The notes under the pieces were generated by a model. That model had not been told where the DNA came from, made no database searches, and saw nothing but the letters and a program-made list of their open reading frames with translations. Below, one piece after another: positions 12,027 to 25,429 of a stretch of DNA of 64,000 bases. Each line of letters opens with the position of its first letter. Positions within the stretch are counted from its first letter, which is position 1. Source of the DNA: Callaeas wilsoni (Eukaryota > Chordata > Aves > Passeriformes > Callaeidae); contig VWPU01003031.1 of assembly GCA_013398955.1 (NCBI GenBank), forward strand, positions 106,704 through 170,703, given 5' to 3'. Both the position numbers and the translations under genes were made by a program.

Positions 12027-14180
12027 GAGACATAATTTAAAAACTAGAATGGAAGCTGAGGGCGATGGGGGCACCAAAAATTCTAAAAAAATCTGACAGG
12101 AAAACTATTGAAAAAATGCATCAAAATGGACTAATGTTGGTAAACATTTTATCTTTGCTCACTCATAAATATGTAATTTTGATTCTTGTGAGAAGAATAT
12201 TTTAGCTGGTTAGGTTTATTATTTACCTTCATAGGTGTTGTTTTCATTGGATAGGACTCCTAAGCTCTTCCAGTTTACAAAGGTTTTGTGTGACCTCTTC
12301 TTTTTACATTTTCATTTTATTTTCCTTGCTACTTTTGTGTCTCGTTATTACAGATAAGTAACGTGCTCTTGCTTCCAGTGCTGTGGAAGGTGAAATTCTC
12401 TGTCTCCCATTTTCACCCACATATGTTTATCACAGGCCATGCTCTTTTGCAGTCAGTTTTTCTGTTAATATTTTTTTATAGCATTTTAATAATTTCATAA
12501 TACAACCTCCCCAGTGTATACAACACTATTTTCTTGTTCATGCAGAATTTAAGGTACCGGCTTAATCTCACACAAATAGTTTCCTCAGAGTTAGAAATTT
12601 AAGTTTTGGCTGGTATAATGACTATCTCTAATTTTAGGAATAAAAGATAAGCACTTCCAAGGGCTTCTCACTGCATCCTATAAGCTGTTCTGAAGGTGTG
12701 CAGGATGATGACCTCCTAGAATGATCTCTCGCCTTACTGGGTAAAGACAATTATACTTCTGACATGGGCAGCTCACTTAGATGTAGCATCAGATAACTGA
12801 GAATGAAGTTAGACATCTAAACTTTGATATCTGCTTTCACATGCCAACTTCCTCAGCAGTGTTAGGAAGAAATTTGCTCCTGTTTGCAGGCTGGCAGCAT
12901 AGGGAAGAATTTCAGACCAATTAGCAAGATCATAACCCCGCATAAAGAGGCAGAAGAGGCAGGCCTGAGTCTGGGACAACAGATCTGCTGTGCCAAGTCC
13001 GTCTCTGCACGCTTTTCCATGGCACAGTCCATGCCAAAGGGAGGGGTTGAGGCACTGGCACTGCACAATATCACTTTCAGTTATTGGTGGGGTGTTTTCT
13101 TCTTTCTTCCTATTAGTGTCCTCCACTCTTAAGCCTGAAGGGCCAGAGTATAAAAATACTGAGATTATCCAAGTCACTCCATTCTCTTTGCTTGTAAGAC
13201 TAAATGGTTTTGCTTCCACCACAACTTGAATATACAAAACAGCACAGAAATATGTGAAAGAAAAGTGCAAAGTTAAAGCATTGGCACAATAGAATTAATC
13301 TCATTAACCAAGGGGAGGTGAAGAGGGGTTTTGGTAGGTTTTTTTTTTTTCATATCCCCTCTTAATAAATTTCTGCTCCAATAGCTAGGTAGAAATGCAT
13401 GTATAAGTGTTGGAAGAGATTACTATTCAGCTGTAAAAGGAAATCATACTGCACGTTCTGTAGGCTTGTCATTTTTAAAGCTGAATAGAAAGACTAAAAG
13501 CCCAGTTTAATTCTCATTTACTTTGATTCAAATACAGAGGGATTCTATTGTATCCAAACACTGATGGGCATGAAAATATATCGGCTTTTCTTGTATTGCT
13601 GAAGTGGGAATCATATCTGAGAAAAAGCTCCTGCAACCATGTGTACTTTCTCATCATATTTCCTTTGTCCTCTTGTTAAGATTTTAAGAGGAAGAGTTCC
13701 CTATCTATAATATCTAGCAAAGTACTTAGGGCACAGATTGATTAGAGAGAAGAAACAAATATTGATTACTTGCATGATTATTCTGCTCAGACTGGAATTC
13801 AGAAAATATGTATTTTTTCAACACCAAATTTTTGTCAGAAAAGTAACTCACTAAAGATTGTTTTACAGAGAGAACAATTCAAGTTATTTTTAAATAAATA
13901 ATTTTGTTTAATTATGAATTATTATTCTTTTCAGAAGAAATTGATTTCTTTCTTGAGATGCTTTTCTCAAGGCTTGTTGGAAGAAATGGAACAGAAATTG
14001 CAAGAAGAATGTATTTCAACATATTTTCTAGAATGAAACCTACAGTATTTTCATGTAAGCATATTACATTGTTTAGGAGTAAGTGTGACTGTATCATTTA
14101 CTAAATATAAAAAGGGGTAAAAAAAGCTTTTAAAATAACTGTCAGAAAAGCTCCTTCAGTTGACTTGGTGATTTTTTTCC
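12027..14180. other. non-coding DNA with one unassigned 153-codon open frame
   Basis: Mostly AT-rich. The stretch 12850-13130 is more GC-rich and is open in several frames; the longest is 12809-13270 (-), 153 codons. I recognise no domain, no signal peptide and no splice pattern, and overlapping frames on both strands are also open, so I do not call a gene. A T run lies near 13341-13350. Confidence 0.45.
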
Positions 14181-14186
14181 CCATGC

Positions 14187-14345
14187 CTTTTTTTTTCTTT
14201 TTCTTTTTCTTTTTCTTTTTCTTTTTCTTTTTCTTTTTCTTTTTCTTTTTCTTTTTCTTTTTCTTTTCCTTTTCCTTTTTCTTTTCCTTTTCCTTTTCCT
14301 TTTCCTTTTCCTTCTCCTTCTCCTTCTCCTTCTTTTTTTCCTTCT
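14187..14345. repeat. pure pyrimidine hexanucleotide microsatellite
   Basis: About 155 bp with only C and T on the plus strand. It starts as CTTTTT units, changes to a mixture with CTTTTC units after about 14270, and then to CTTCTC-type units near 14310-14335. The stepwise drift suggests slippage with local homogenisation. The Lys/Glu-rich and Phe-rich open frames across it are artefacts. Confidence 0.97.
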
Positions 14346-17300
14346 GATGCTTGATGTATTTTAAAATGTTGAAAGTTCTTGCTACGTGGACAAGCCCAGT
14401 GCTCATTCAGGCCTACTTACAAACCCGACTCTCTGTCGACCTCACCTTGTTACACCCCCAGCAGTGAAGTCCCAGGTCACCAAGTGACAAATCAGGTGTT
14501 TATCTTTGGCTGTCCCTGCTTAAATTGCTGCTGTACCAACCAAGAGGGCGGCCACCACACACTGTTCACAGGAGGCTGATTGAATGTATTAACATAGTCC
14601 TTGGGATAATGATCGTACAATAAACATGACATCACCTCATTAACGTGATCACTTTCATCCTAAGTGTGGTACCTATTATTGGTTTTCCTTGAAGAATAGA
14701 AAGCATAGTGTGTTTGGAAATACAGCTGAAACATGTCTACTTCTGCTCTTTTCTAGATGTTTCTTTACTGACTAGAAGATTTTCTGAGGAAAAGGTGGTT
14801 CGAATTGTTTTTATTCAGAAGTGGCACTGAGGAAGTAATAGAATTTAATGAAATATTTGACATATTCTGATGATTTTTCATATTTTCTTCATTCATCTCT
14901 GTATTTAATCTATACAGTCATATACAATCTGCATACTTGAGTGTCTGTGTTATGATTGAAAGATTTTGTGTGTGTGAACCAGTCACAAATCAATCATGCA
15001 TCCAAGTCAGTCTTATAATTATAATTATTACAATGAGTAATTAGATGGGGTTTTTTTCATTTAGATTTTGCGTATGAACAGTACACTTCTATAATTTGCT
15101 ATTCATGTTGTGTAGTATTCATCTAAGTCATGTGGTGAAATATTGCTCATTAATTTGACAACTGAACCACTATTATTAAAGAGAGGAATGAGAACATGGA
15201 TAGTAAGCTAGCTACACGCAAAATGTCGGATATACTAAAATTTAATCTAAAATTTGTGTTAGTCTTTGAAATTCAGAGGTATCTGAGAATTTTTCAGAGA
15301 GACGTAGACAGTAATTAGCAGAATCCTAAAGAATTTTGATTAATTGTTTGGGATTTTTTTTTTTATTATTATTTTAAGGAGTTCCTGAAAGTAATCTTCA
15401 AAATCCACTCACTTAGAATTTTAAATGATTTATTTACCAAAAGCCAAGAGCTGTCATGTATTTGAGTAAAAAATACAGTATTCTCAACACTTCAGAAATG
15501 CAACTCACTTATTTTATCATCTGAGTTGTGTCTGTGTGTTAGAAGCCTGTATTTCATGGGAGGCAAGCAGTACATGTTTCTGAAGTCACGTAAGGGTGGC
15601 TCCTAAAGAGGTTCAGGTATTGCTTCAGTGTGACATCCTCCACTTCATTCCCAGCATTCTCAAGCCTTGGAGTCATGCCCACAGAACTTCCGTGTCACCA
15701 AGTGCGTAAAGAGAGTGTCCTCACACTCTGTCTGTGGTACAACAGCACCAGTGCTCACAGACCTGGTCTGCTCTTTTGAAGCTGGGAAACGTGACTGTCA
15801 CACCTGCCACCTGCTCTCCAGCCCCCATTCCATGTCTCCAGTTCCCACCGTACATTCAGGTGCAGGAAAACACCAAAGAAATTTGGAAATTGTAATCCCC
15901 AACTTAAATGAAATTAGTCCAGCGCCTTTATTCAAAAGCAAGAATGAATCTCCCACTGTTTGATCTATTTTATTCAAGAATGAAGTATTGTGTTATTTTT
16001 CACACTAAGCCACCTCTTCTTTTATTCCAGACACTGCTCTTTCCCTGCCTGATAATTGGAATTTCCTCTTAAAGACACTGAGATCACCTTATAGAAGTAA
16101 GGTTTACCTTTTGACAAACATAACTGGGGAGAGAAGCTTTAGATGGAGTGAAATGTATTTCTTCTTTTGCTTTATTGCAGGAGTTATTTGTAGCTATACA
16201 CAGTTGTTCTATCAATACTGCTGATGGTAAAGTGCAAAGAAAATGAAACCAATGAAAATCTTCTTGAAGGATCTAAATTTCAAAGGGACAACATAAAACA
16301 AATCTCAGCTTAACTTTTCTACACAAAACCAGACCCAGCAATACACATCTTTAAATATCTTGTTAGTGTTTGTAATACATGTAAGTATTTTCAGGTCCTA
16401 ATTTTCATCTCATTTCCTTCTTCTTTCCAAATAACACTTCAGTGACATATACAAAAGAACACAAAGGTCTCAAGACACACTTGTATAAAGAGTTTCACAG
16501 TTCACTGATCCCTAAGAAAAGAAGCTCTCAATGTTTTTTCAAAGAAATTTCAGAGAACTTTTTTTTATTTAAAATGTGTATTAAGTTTGCTCTAACAAGG
16601 GTCAGAATAAGATACTTCCTCATAAAATTGGAAATAAAATTCATAAAGGAAGGAAACAGTAAAAGATATTTGCAAGGTCCTCCTGGAAACTGATCAAGTT
16701 CTTTCTGGAAAGTGATCCAGTTCTTGTCAAGTTTCATACATTTTCTTCCCTTCTCAGGGTCTGGATTGAGAGGTGATACAGGCTTCCTCTGAATATTCCT
16801 TCTGAAAACTGATCCCCCATCTGCAGGAAAAGACCTGACCTCTTACCTCTGCTTTTACTGACAAAAAATATGCAATTCAAACACATCATTCAGATAGTAA
16901 GTGGTATTGCAATGATTTCCTGATATTTAATTGAATGTTTTCGACACATGCCCATATTGGATGTAGTATTCTGCAAACCTGCCTAAAACAAGGATGTTTT
17001 TGAAGGAAAAGCTCTTGGCTGATATTCATATTGCGGTGTAATTCAGTGTGAGATTTAGCACCACTGAAAGGCTATTTGCAAAGTCAGACCTGATGAACTG
17101 TGATTTCCTACTCTTACAGAATTTCTGGCACAGACGGTGACTACATCTCAGCACTCCATGGATCCTACACTTGAGGAAACAGTACTCTTAAATATTATCA
17201 ACATTAGAGTAAATATATTGCACTCATTACTTTGAAGAAATATAAGCCTCATGATTTAAAAAATGGAATTTAGTATTATATTGTTAATCTGGATAAAATG

Positions 17301-18410
17301 CTTTTAAATACTAGTAATTTTAGACAACACAGAAATCCTTGAAAAAAGAACACTGGTTCCCTAATTTCTTGAAGTAGCCTAAAGACTCACCTTTTCTCTC
17401 ATCAACTGCATCTATTTTGGAGCTAAATATTTGCTTTTGTGCTGCCAAGAGTCACATAAATATAGTTCATCACCTAACCCACATTAAAGACTTGCAAGGT
17501 GCCTAAAAATCTTTATTAGAGTCTACTTAATAATCTAATGATTAAAACTTGTATAACAGACAGTGTTAAACTAAGTTCAAAACCTTGCTTTTTCAAAAAA
17601 GTTTTGCCCTCCTCTCTTCCATATTTCAGAAAAGTCTTGTACAATAGGCTGAGAGGGCTTTCTGGTGAAAGACAAAGGTCTGCTATATAGCTGTTATATA
17701 AATTTGGAAATCATTGCAACAAGGTACTCTATATTCTGGTGGCCAGGGAACACTTTTGGTTTTATCACCATATAAAAGGTTGTTTCTAAGCCGTGAAGCC
17801 TGGGAAAAGCCCATGTGCAGCCATCTCATATGTTAAGGAAAGCTTCTTAAATCACCAAACCAATTCAAGGTAAATTTAATTTCTCATCTGCACAAAATAC
17901 TGAATGAGGAAAAAGATATAGGATTGAACAAACAGTCAAAAAAAAATCACATGTATTTCCTTGTACTTTCCATTTTATCCTGTACTGAAAGTTCTTATTT
18001 TTTAACTTTTTTTTTTCTTATTACCACGCAACATGTTATTTTGGCAGATGAGCCCTTGTGTCATAAAAATACAAAACTCTTACAAGGTAAAATATACTTC
18101 TTTTCTGAGAGTCTTGTAAGATTTCTGCACCAAGTTTGAAATTACCATGCAATGTTTCAAGGAAAATTTCGTGAAAGATCAAAATATTCCAATTTGTTGG
18201 CTGAAATATTGTTACCTAGAATAAACAACCAAACAAACAAGCAAAAAATTCTCCTTGATACTTTCACAAAACTAGCCTTAATTGTCAATTAACTTCAAAT
18301 AAATCAATAAATAATTGCACATAAATGTATTTAAATCCCCTAGAAGACTGCAACGGGATTTAAGTATATGCCAATTTTAGGATTAAATGTGTAAAATCAT
18401 TAAAGGGCAC
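14346..18410. other. non-coding DNA; possible conserved block at 14560-14720
   Basis: No gene recognised. The segment 14560-14720 (around cataatgatcgtac-like and cctcattaacgtgatcac sequence) has the dense, non-repetitive character of conserved non-coding sequence, but this is only an impression. A 98-codon open frame at 15667-15963 (+) lies in a somewhat GC-richer patch without a recognisable domain. An imperfect tandem pair of about 22 bp (ctggaaactgatcaagttct-like) sits at about 16685-16728. Confidence 0.45.
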
Positions 18411-18482
18411 AGATATATATATATGTATATAGTATGTATATATATGTATGTATGTATATATATATATGTATGTATATATGTT
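18411..18482. repeat. TA / TATG compound microsatellite
   Basis: Alternating ATAT and TATG units over about 70 bp. Pure purine-pyrimidine alternation favours unwinding. No other function is visible. Confidence 0.95.
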
Positions 18483-19924
18483 TGCTTAACCTTAAGCATC
18501 TCCAATCTAAATTAAGTTAGTTGTGTAAGAAACTTGAGTAGACATTTGAGAGTGATTTAAGAAATGATTCAGATTACTTTCCTTAAAGACACAGCTTTGA
18601 AGGTGATAAAATGCTCCATGGGAGGCAGGAAAAGATGTAAGACTGTGAACATTGAGAATGACCCCAGCTTTAGGATGTTTAAAGTTAGGTCCACCCTCAT
18701 TTATTTCATTCAGCACCTGAATGCTCTTTATATTTATGCCATCCAAAAAGAAAGGAAAAAAAAAAAAGTTGAATCATGTGCATAAACACCTTTTTTAGGA
18801 GAGTAATCAAGAGCCTAACTGTGCAAGATTTAGAGCTATTGACCTGTATAGTCTCCACCAAGTCCAAACTCAGAGTCTTTCAAGATTTAGCCACCATATT
18901 GTTTGAATTATTCACTTTTTAAATTCACTTTGTTAAAAAATCATTAAAGTCCCAGATAGACACAGATTGTTCTTTGTTATTGCTTTTATATGGAGATCTT
19001 GGTTGTTTATTTTCTTTTTAACCAATGGATTTCTTTACTTTTTTGGGAAAAGAGCTGAAGTTATTTACTTTTTTTTCTCCCCTCTCTTTTTTTTTATCCT
19101 TAAACACACAGGTTGAAAAATGCATCAGAAAACATAAGCCAGAGGAAAAAGAGGAAATAGCCTCTTGTTCTTTCTTAGGAGTGGGAAGAGGAGGGCAATA
19201 AGAACTGATCAAGAATCTAATAAATCACAGCAGATTAACAGCTCTCTGCATTTTTGGGCACATTATATATATTTATATTCCTTCTTTACAGCCATAAACG
19301 ACAAATGAATATCTTACGGTTGTAGGGTGGAATATGAAAATAGCACCTGAACATAATTATGAAAACTGCAATGTTTTTCAAATTGTCTATTGTCTAACAT
19401 ATGGTCTTTAATCTAAAAATAATCAGTGCCTTATTATTTTTGACTAGAATCTAAGTAGAAACTTGTAAAGGCTTTTTGTACTGTATCAAGCTGCTTTTAG
19501 AAACTGTAGTTTATTACTTTGCCCATAAAACCAGGACAGCAAAACATATTTTATTAGGCAAACTGCACCACTAATTTAACAGCAGTGGAAACATACTTTA
19601 TTAATTTTATAGGGCTTAACATAGACCAAAAAGGCACTGGCCATATTTTAAAATCATTATACAAAACATGTTGTTGACATTGTGGAGATGAGGTCTTCAA
19701 TAACCAACAACAGTAGATTTCTTCTGGTTGCTAATAACGGTTCAAAAATTGTTCTGATTAAGCTGTGGTACAGGTCTGAGCAGTGGTTGGGATTAGATGT
19801 ATAGCAACGTGAATTCCACTAGCTACTAATGTGATAGTTATCATTTAAATATTTAAACAGAATTTACAGCCAGTCACTTTCTTCTAGTAGCAAGATCCCG
19901 AATGCACGCACATGGACCTCAAAC
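18483..19924. other. non-coding DNA, nothing recognised
   Basis: AT-rich with an A run near 18759-18768 and T-rich stretches at 19060-19100. No gene supported. Confidence 0.5.
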
Positions 19925-19986
19925 ATTCCCTGATGATCCTTGTGGCTCTCTTCCAACTCAGACTATTCCATGATTCTGTGATTCTG
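19925..19986 (+). mobile_element. CR1 LINE, extreme 3' end
   Basis: A very short CR1 tail: cctgatgatccttgtggctc, then cttccaactcagactattcc and atgattctgtgattctg. This is the standard CR1 3' untranslated end with two copies of the terminal ATTCTGTG-type repeat, in forward orientation. Only about 60 bp remain. Confidence 0.85.
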
Positions 19987-20534
19987 CTGAAGGACCTAGG
20001 CTCTTTTCAGGACAAAGGTTCACTGATCTTGAAAGCAACATCACCAGAGTTGGATTGTGAATCCAGAAAGTTTCAACTCCTCCACTGGCAAAAACTTAGT
20101 TATAAGCTAAATTATATGAAAAATCTGTACACACAAACTGTTTCTGAAGCTGCCATGGCTTGTATTTAAGATGGTTCCTTCTCAGCTTGAAAAGGTTCTG
20201 AAGGAGGTTTGGTTTCCTGAGGTTTCTTGTTGCATCTTTGAGGAAAAGAGACAGTTTACTCAGTTGGAAGACAGAAGGCTCAGGAGGAGTCGGCATGACT
20301 CCGTGAAGATCATTGGTCTGACATGCTTATAGTTGTGGCATTATTCTTTCCACTACAGATGTTTTAAACTTCATCTGAAGTGTTATTTGTTCTGAATTGC
20401 CATTCACTGCCCCATTTCACAACTTTTCTGCTTAAGACATAAGAGCTGACCTAACTGCACTTTGCAGCTGCTCCATGGGAAGTAATAATGATGAAAAGGC
20501 CAATTTTTTTTTTTTATTTTTTTTTTTTTTCCAG

Positions 20535-20790
20535 CAAGGGGTAAACAAGAGGATCCCTTGTGGTTTGGGATCATCAGACTGGATATTAGGAAAAATCTTT
20601 CTCCTCAGACCAGGGGAGAACTGCTGGAATATGTCACCCCGGGATGCCATGGAGCGTCACCCTCGGAAGCTTTCCAGCCATGACTTTTCACAGCCCCGAC
20701 TGCTCTGACTTAGTGATGCCAGGTGAGCCTGCCTTGGATCCTGGACTAGCTGACCTCCACATGTTCTCTTTGACCAGTGATAGTATCAAT
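20535..20790 (+). mobile_element. possible diverged CR1 LINE fragment
   Basis: The block cagactggatattaggaaaa followed by tctttctcctcag matches the CR1 ORF2 region that encodes R-L-D-I-R-K. Further on, PWSVTLGSFPA in one frame resembles the normal AVESPSLEVFKA segment, and ctggactagctgacctccac resembles the 3' untranslated region. An upstream T run at 20510-20530 is separate simple sequence. The match is partial, so the boundaries are approximate. Confidence 0.5.
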
Positions 20791-20990
20791 CTGGACAATA
20801 TTTGTCCTGTGAGATCATCTGATATAGAAAGTCTGGGCAAGAAGATGAAGGGCCTAAGTTTGGAATATATTTAATATATATGTAATATAAGGCCATTTAG
20901 TACTTGGAACGTATCATTTGGCCATGCTATCAACATACTCCTGTATCATAGAAGAGGCCATAACATTTAGCTGATTCTTATTTACTTACT

Positions 20991-21018
20991 CCAAAAAAAA
21001 AAAAAAAAAAAAAAAAAA
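20991..21018. repeat. poly-A run
   Basis: An uninterrupted A run of about 26 bases. No retrotransposed gene copy is recognisable upstream, so it may be simple slippage sequence. Confidence 0.9.
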
Positions 21019-24000
21019 GAAAGATATTGATGCAAGCATTTGCTCATGCACCATCGTGTCTATCTTTGAGCAAGTGGAAGAGAGGAAAAAATGGAATTAT
21101 CGTTAAGACAGTTCTAAGGAGTTTACATCTATATTTTGCTGCTGCAACATAAAGTTGTTCCTTGGAAATAGTAAACAAAGCACAGCTTGACAAACTTTCT
21201 ACTGTGCCTGCATGGGTACTGTTGCTCATTGCACTCCCTGGGGTGGAAAGCTTTTACTAGAAGTGTGTTAAGTAGCTTGAGAAATTAATTTTCCTATAAT
21301 AGAGACATCTTTAAAAGCATGAGCTTGCTGTGCAGTAAATCAATTCATGTGACAGATTTATTCTTTTATTGGGAATTTTTCAAGGGGTTTTAAGAAAGGA
21401 AAAACCAGTTGAGATATATCAAGAACTGCTGAAATACCACACAAAAAAACCAAGAGAAAACAAAACAAAAAAACCTCAAAAAATCTCCTACATAAAGACC
21501 TCAAACAAAAGCAAAAAAAAACAACAGAAAAAAAGAAGCCAAATTCTGAAGGTATTTTGGAAACTCAAAAAGTTTTTTAAACTTCTTGGCAGAGTAATTA
21601 ATTTATCTTCACTGTCAGTTGAGCTGACAATATCAACCTTTATTTGTATTCATTGTCTTTTTTAACTTGCAGGTGATTACTGATTTCAGAAAGACAGTAA
21701 AATAAGGCCAGAATACATCAGAACAAAAGGCATTTTAGGTATTTTCAGGATGTTTCCAATCCACTAGAGCTTAGAAAACCTGAAGATCTCTTCATCAAGC
21801 TTCAATTATGTGCGACTAGTCAGTGAAAATTTTACATAAATCATTGTTACAAGAGCTTGATATTTAGAAGCCCAGCCTTTTCTCTGCTTCTGCTACATCT
21901 TTTCCGTATAAAATCATGCAGTTTGTTTAATTTATCTTTGCTTATCCTTCTTCATTTTGTCTCAAGCTCTCATCTGAGATATCTGACCTCATCTGAGACC
22001 AGAAGGAAGTTATAACTTTCATAGATGTTGATTGTGTGTTTTGTGTATATGTTTGTGGATATTTTAAAGAAAGGATATTTTTATGCCCAAACCTCCTTTA
22101 TTTCAGATAGAAAGACTCCAGGGGAGGGACAACTGTATGAATAGTCCTGTGGGCTAAAAGGAATGAAAAAAACAAGCAAAAGAACTACGGCTGGCAGTAC
22201 AGAAATGTGATGCATAGAATATATTGAAAGTCTGGGAACATGTTTCTGCTGAAAGAAATCTAAATATTTTCAGGTATCCTTGTGGCAGGATACAAACTAA
22301 TGGCAGAACAGGAGAATAAATTCAATTTTTAGAAAGATAGGCACTGGAATAAGTGATTAAAATGGCCAAAGACTCTTTCTGCTTCTAAAAGGAGATGGTT
22401 GAGTTTTAGTTATTCTTAATTTGATTTCTGTTTAAAAGATGTCTGCATAGTAATTTTTCTTTTAGGATTCCAACATAATCAAACTTTGGCATTTGGCTTT
22501 TTTTCCTGGAATGTTTAAAATGCAGTGTAATTTGGCTAAAAATTAAACTGGATACAGACTCTAAAGAGAACAAGGTATTGGTTTTCTGAATGCATTTTGA
22601 AGGATACTTTATTTTGTTTTTTGTTTTTTGTTTTTTTGTAACTAAACATTTGCACTTCAAAACCAAACCTTGGAGTTTCACCATAGCTTCTTAACAAAAC
22701 AGACTCACTGGATTGGAGTTTTTCTTGGCACAAAGCTGCATGCAATTAAGAGTTCCACTAGCTGGGTTGTTCCTGCCTGCAAAAATGAATAGTTTCTGCA
22801 TGAGTTTTAAAAAAAAAAAAGTAAAATAGAAAAAAAGGAACTTACTCAGCAGTTGAAATATACAATAAAAATGTCACTGCTATCTTTGCTTTAATTATGG
22901 AGCTCACATTGTGATTATATTCTATTCCAGTTTGTCAGAAAATGAGACTGTAACCATTATTGTTAAGCACTGTAACATCTCTTCTCTTCAGTGAGTTTGT
23001 GTGCCCTCATTTTTATTCAGTCATATTCAAACCACATCCTTTTCTCACAGGTTTGCAATAACTAGGACATTTTTCTAGCTCATTCTGCCTGTTATAAATG
23101 AATAGCCTGGAAAATTTCCTTCTCACTCCCGTGTTTAAAGGCACAGATGAAGGACAAAAAAATTCTCTTCTGCCATTGTGCAGGAGGCCTTCCCCTATCA
23201 CAGCAGATCTCAGTGGCATATTCTGTGCTTGAGTGTTCACCTGATCTAGGAGAGAGTAGTCAGAGTGTGGCATCTGACCACAAAGACACCACCTGGAAAG
23301 TGAGGAGGGGCATTAAAAGCACCTTGGAGAAAACAATGCTGCCCATGGGTGTTCTTCCAGTGGCAAGGCAGACCAAAACACACAGTCACCATGGTTGGAA
23401 AGAATTCCTCTTCTGGTCTGAGAAGTTCAGACCTCAACTGAGTGATCTATAAAATGTGTTCCACGGTTAAGACTGTCCCAGGAAGAACCAGAGTACTGAA
23501 AAACCTCATCTGAGGAATTTTTTGAGCTGAAAACTTCAATGCAAAACTGAAAATTTTTAGTGCAAGCTTATAGGTTTTTTTCCCTATTTTCTACAGACCC
23601 CATGCAGAATTTTGACATTTGTAACTGTTGATGTCAAACAACTTTTTCCATAGTGGGTGGGATAGGCACCTGAAAGTATTTGTGTAAAAGGAACAAAACT
23701 GCTACACCAATGAATGCTTTCTAGAAAGTCAATCCACTCTGCAACCAACTCTTGCCTAGATCACAGGCAGTTGCTTCTGAAGATGTCACAAGACTTCACT
23801 CCATCTGCTCTTGACAGCAGAGAGCAGATAATACAGGCCATGCCTGGCTTTTGCCATACTCGGTGTTACTATTGAGAAATGCTTTCTGAACAATAGTTAG
23901 AAGATATTCCTACCGACTCCTGCTGGTTTCCCGGCAGACAATGCCGTTAAGACAAGTTCTAAATACTTCTCCAAATCATGATTATTTTGTTGATTTTTGT

Positions 24001-25429
24001 TTCTAAGAAAATGGAAATAATCCCTAAGTTTTAATAGGCTTGAAACATCATGTTGTGGCAATTTCAAAAATACTTTTTAATTTCTCAAGTGTTTTGTTTT
24101 GAATGTTTATGTATGGCACATTAATATATAATATATCAAAACAAATAGAAACATTCCTGCCCAAAAAAAGCAGAACTTTTATCTTCTCCTGAACATATTA
24201 TTGGTAGAAATACGAAATTCTGTGTAAATATATATACTTATAACAGGGACTTTTATGTTTATTATCACAAACTGGCAAATTCTTCTGATAATAATGGGCA
24301 AATATGGGAAAATAAAGCTTATTTTTTCAAGTTGAAATAAATGTGAAGTCATAATAGATTATTAGTGGCTACTTAAAAAGAAATCCAAAACAACCAACGA
24401 ACCAACCAAAAAAAACCCCACCAAAACCTGATGTTTTCGCAAGTACTTCAAAGAACTCTAGAAAGGCATTTAAAGATTTTCACTACTTCTATTAAACTAA
24501 ATTATAAATTGCCTGATTCTTTCATAAAGAAAGTTAATAAAAAAATCAGAAATATGTGATTGTAAAAATTTTGGATAGATAGTTCCTCTTCTAGAATTAG
24601 AATAAAGACATCAATGTAAGTATCATATTTCTAAGTTTCTTGCCTGAAGCATTAGGAATAATAATTGTGCTTTCTTGATTATGCAATTGTCTATGTATCT
24701 TGACATTGAAGGAAACCAATTTTAGAATATACTGTCCTCAGCTCCTGGGCTTTTCCCTGCAGATGACAGATATGCAAGTCTGAATCCCATGTAAGTCAGA
24801 AAAAGCATTAATTCCAAAGAAAACACATATGATTTAAATATTATTAACTTATAGAATGCCATATGCCACTTTGTTTTGCTGATATTTGTAGCTGGTGGCT
24901 ATGATGTCTTGCGACTCTCCCTTGAAAACCAGGAAAATATTTGGCATTTTCATTTTTCCTGACTGAGTTCAAAATTTCCTATCTACAACTTAAATTTGCA
25001 ATAATTAATACTACACTAGAACCGGACTTCTTAGATGTGCTTTTCTAGTTTATATTTTTACTCTCAAATAAATGAGTCATTAAATAAAAGTTTAAAAAGT
25101 TTAAAAAACAGAAAATAAATGAAAAAAGAAAATAGAAAGAAAAAAATTGCAGCTCTAATGAGAACCACAGAATCATTCAAAATTTTAATTCCCTTTTACA
25201 CACGAGGAAACTGAAAAATAAAATAAGTTAAGTCTCGGTCATCAACAAAGGGTTTAATAACCTAATCTTCTCTCTGGGCAGAATCCAGCAACTTGCCCTA
25301 TTCATGGACCATATTTCCCCACAGCAGAACAAAAATGTTAGCTCTGGTGTCCTCACCCAAACTTTGAGTCCTCTCAGTACCATTATTGCACTGCTTCTAC
25401 ATCTTTGATTTGGACCCAGCTGTACAGTG
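21019..25429. other. non-coding DNA, A-rich patches only
   Basis: No gene recognised. An A-rich patch with AAAAC/AAAAAG units lies at about 21435-21545, and smaller ones at 22610-22640 (T-rich), 22805-22840 and 24385-24425. Open frames such as 23013-23273 (-) and 23147-23452 (+) overlap on opposite strands and have no recognisable domain. Confidence 0.5.

Noticed and set aside
14101..14406. Lys/Glu-rich open frame and a poly-Phe frame
   Set aside because: Translation of the pyrimidine microsatellite.
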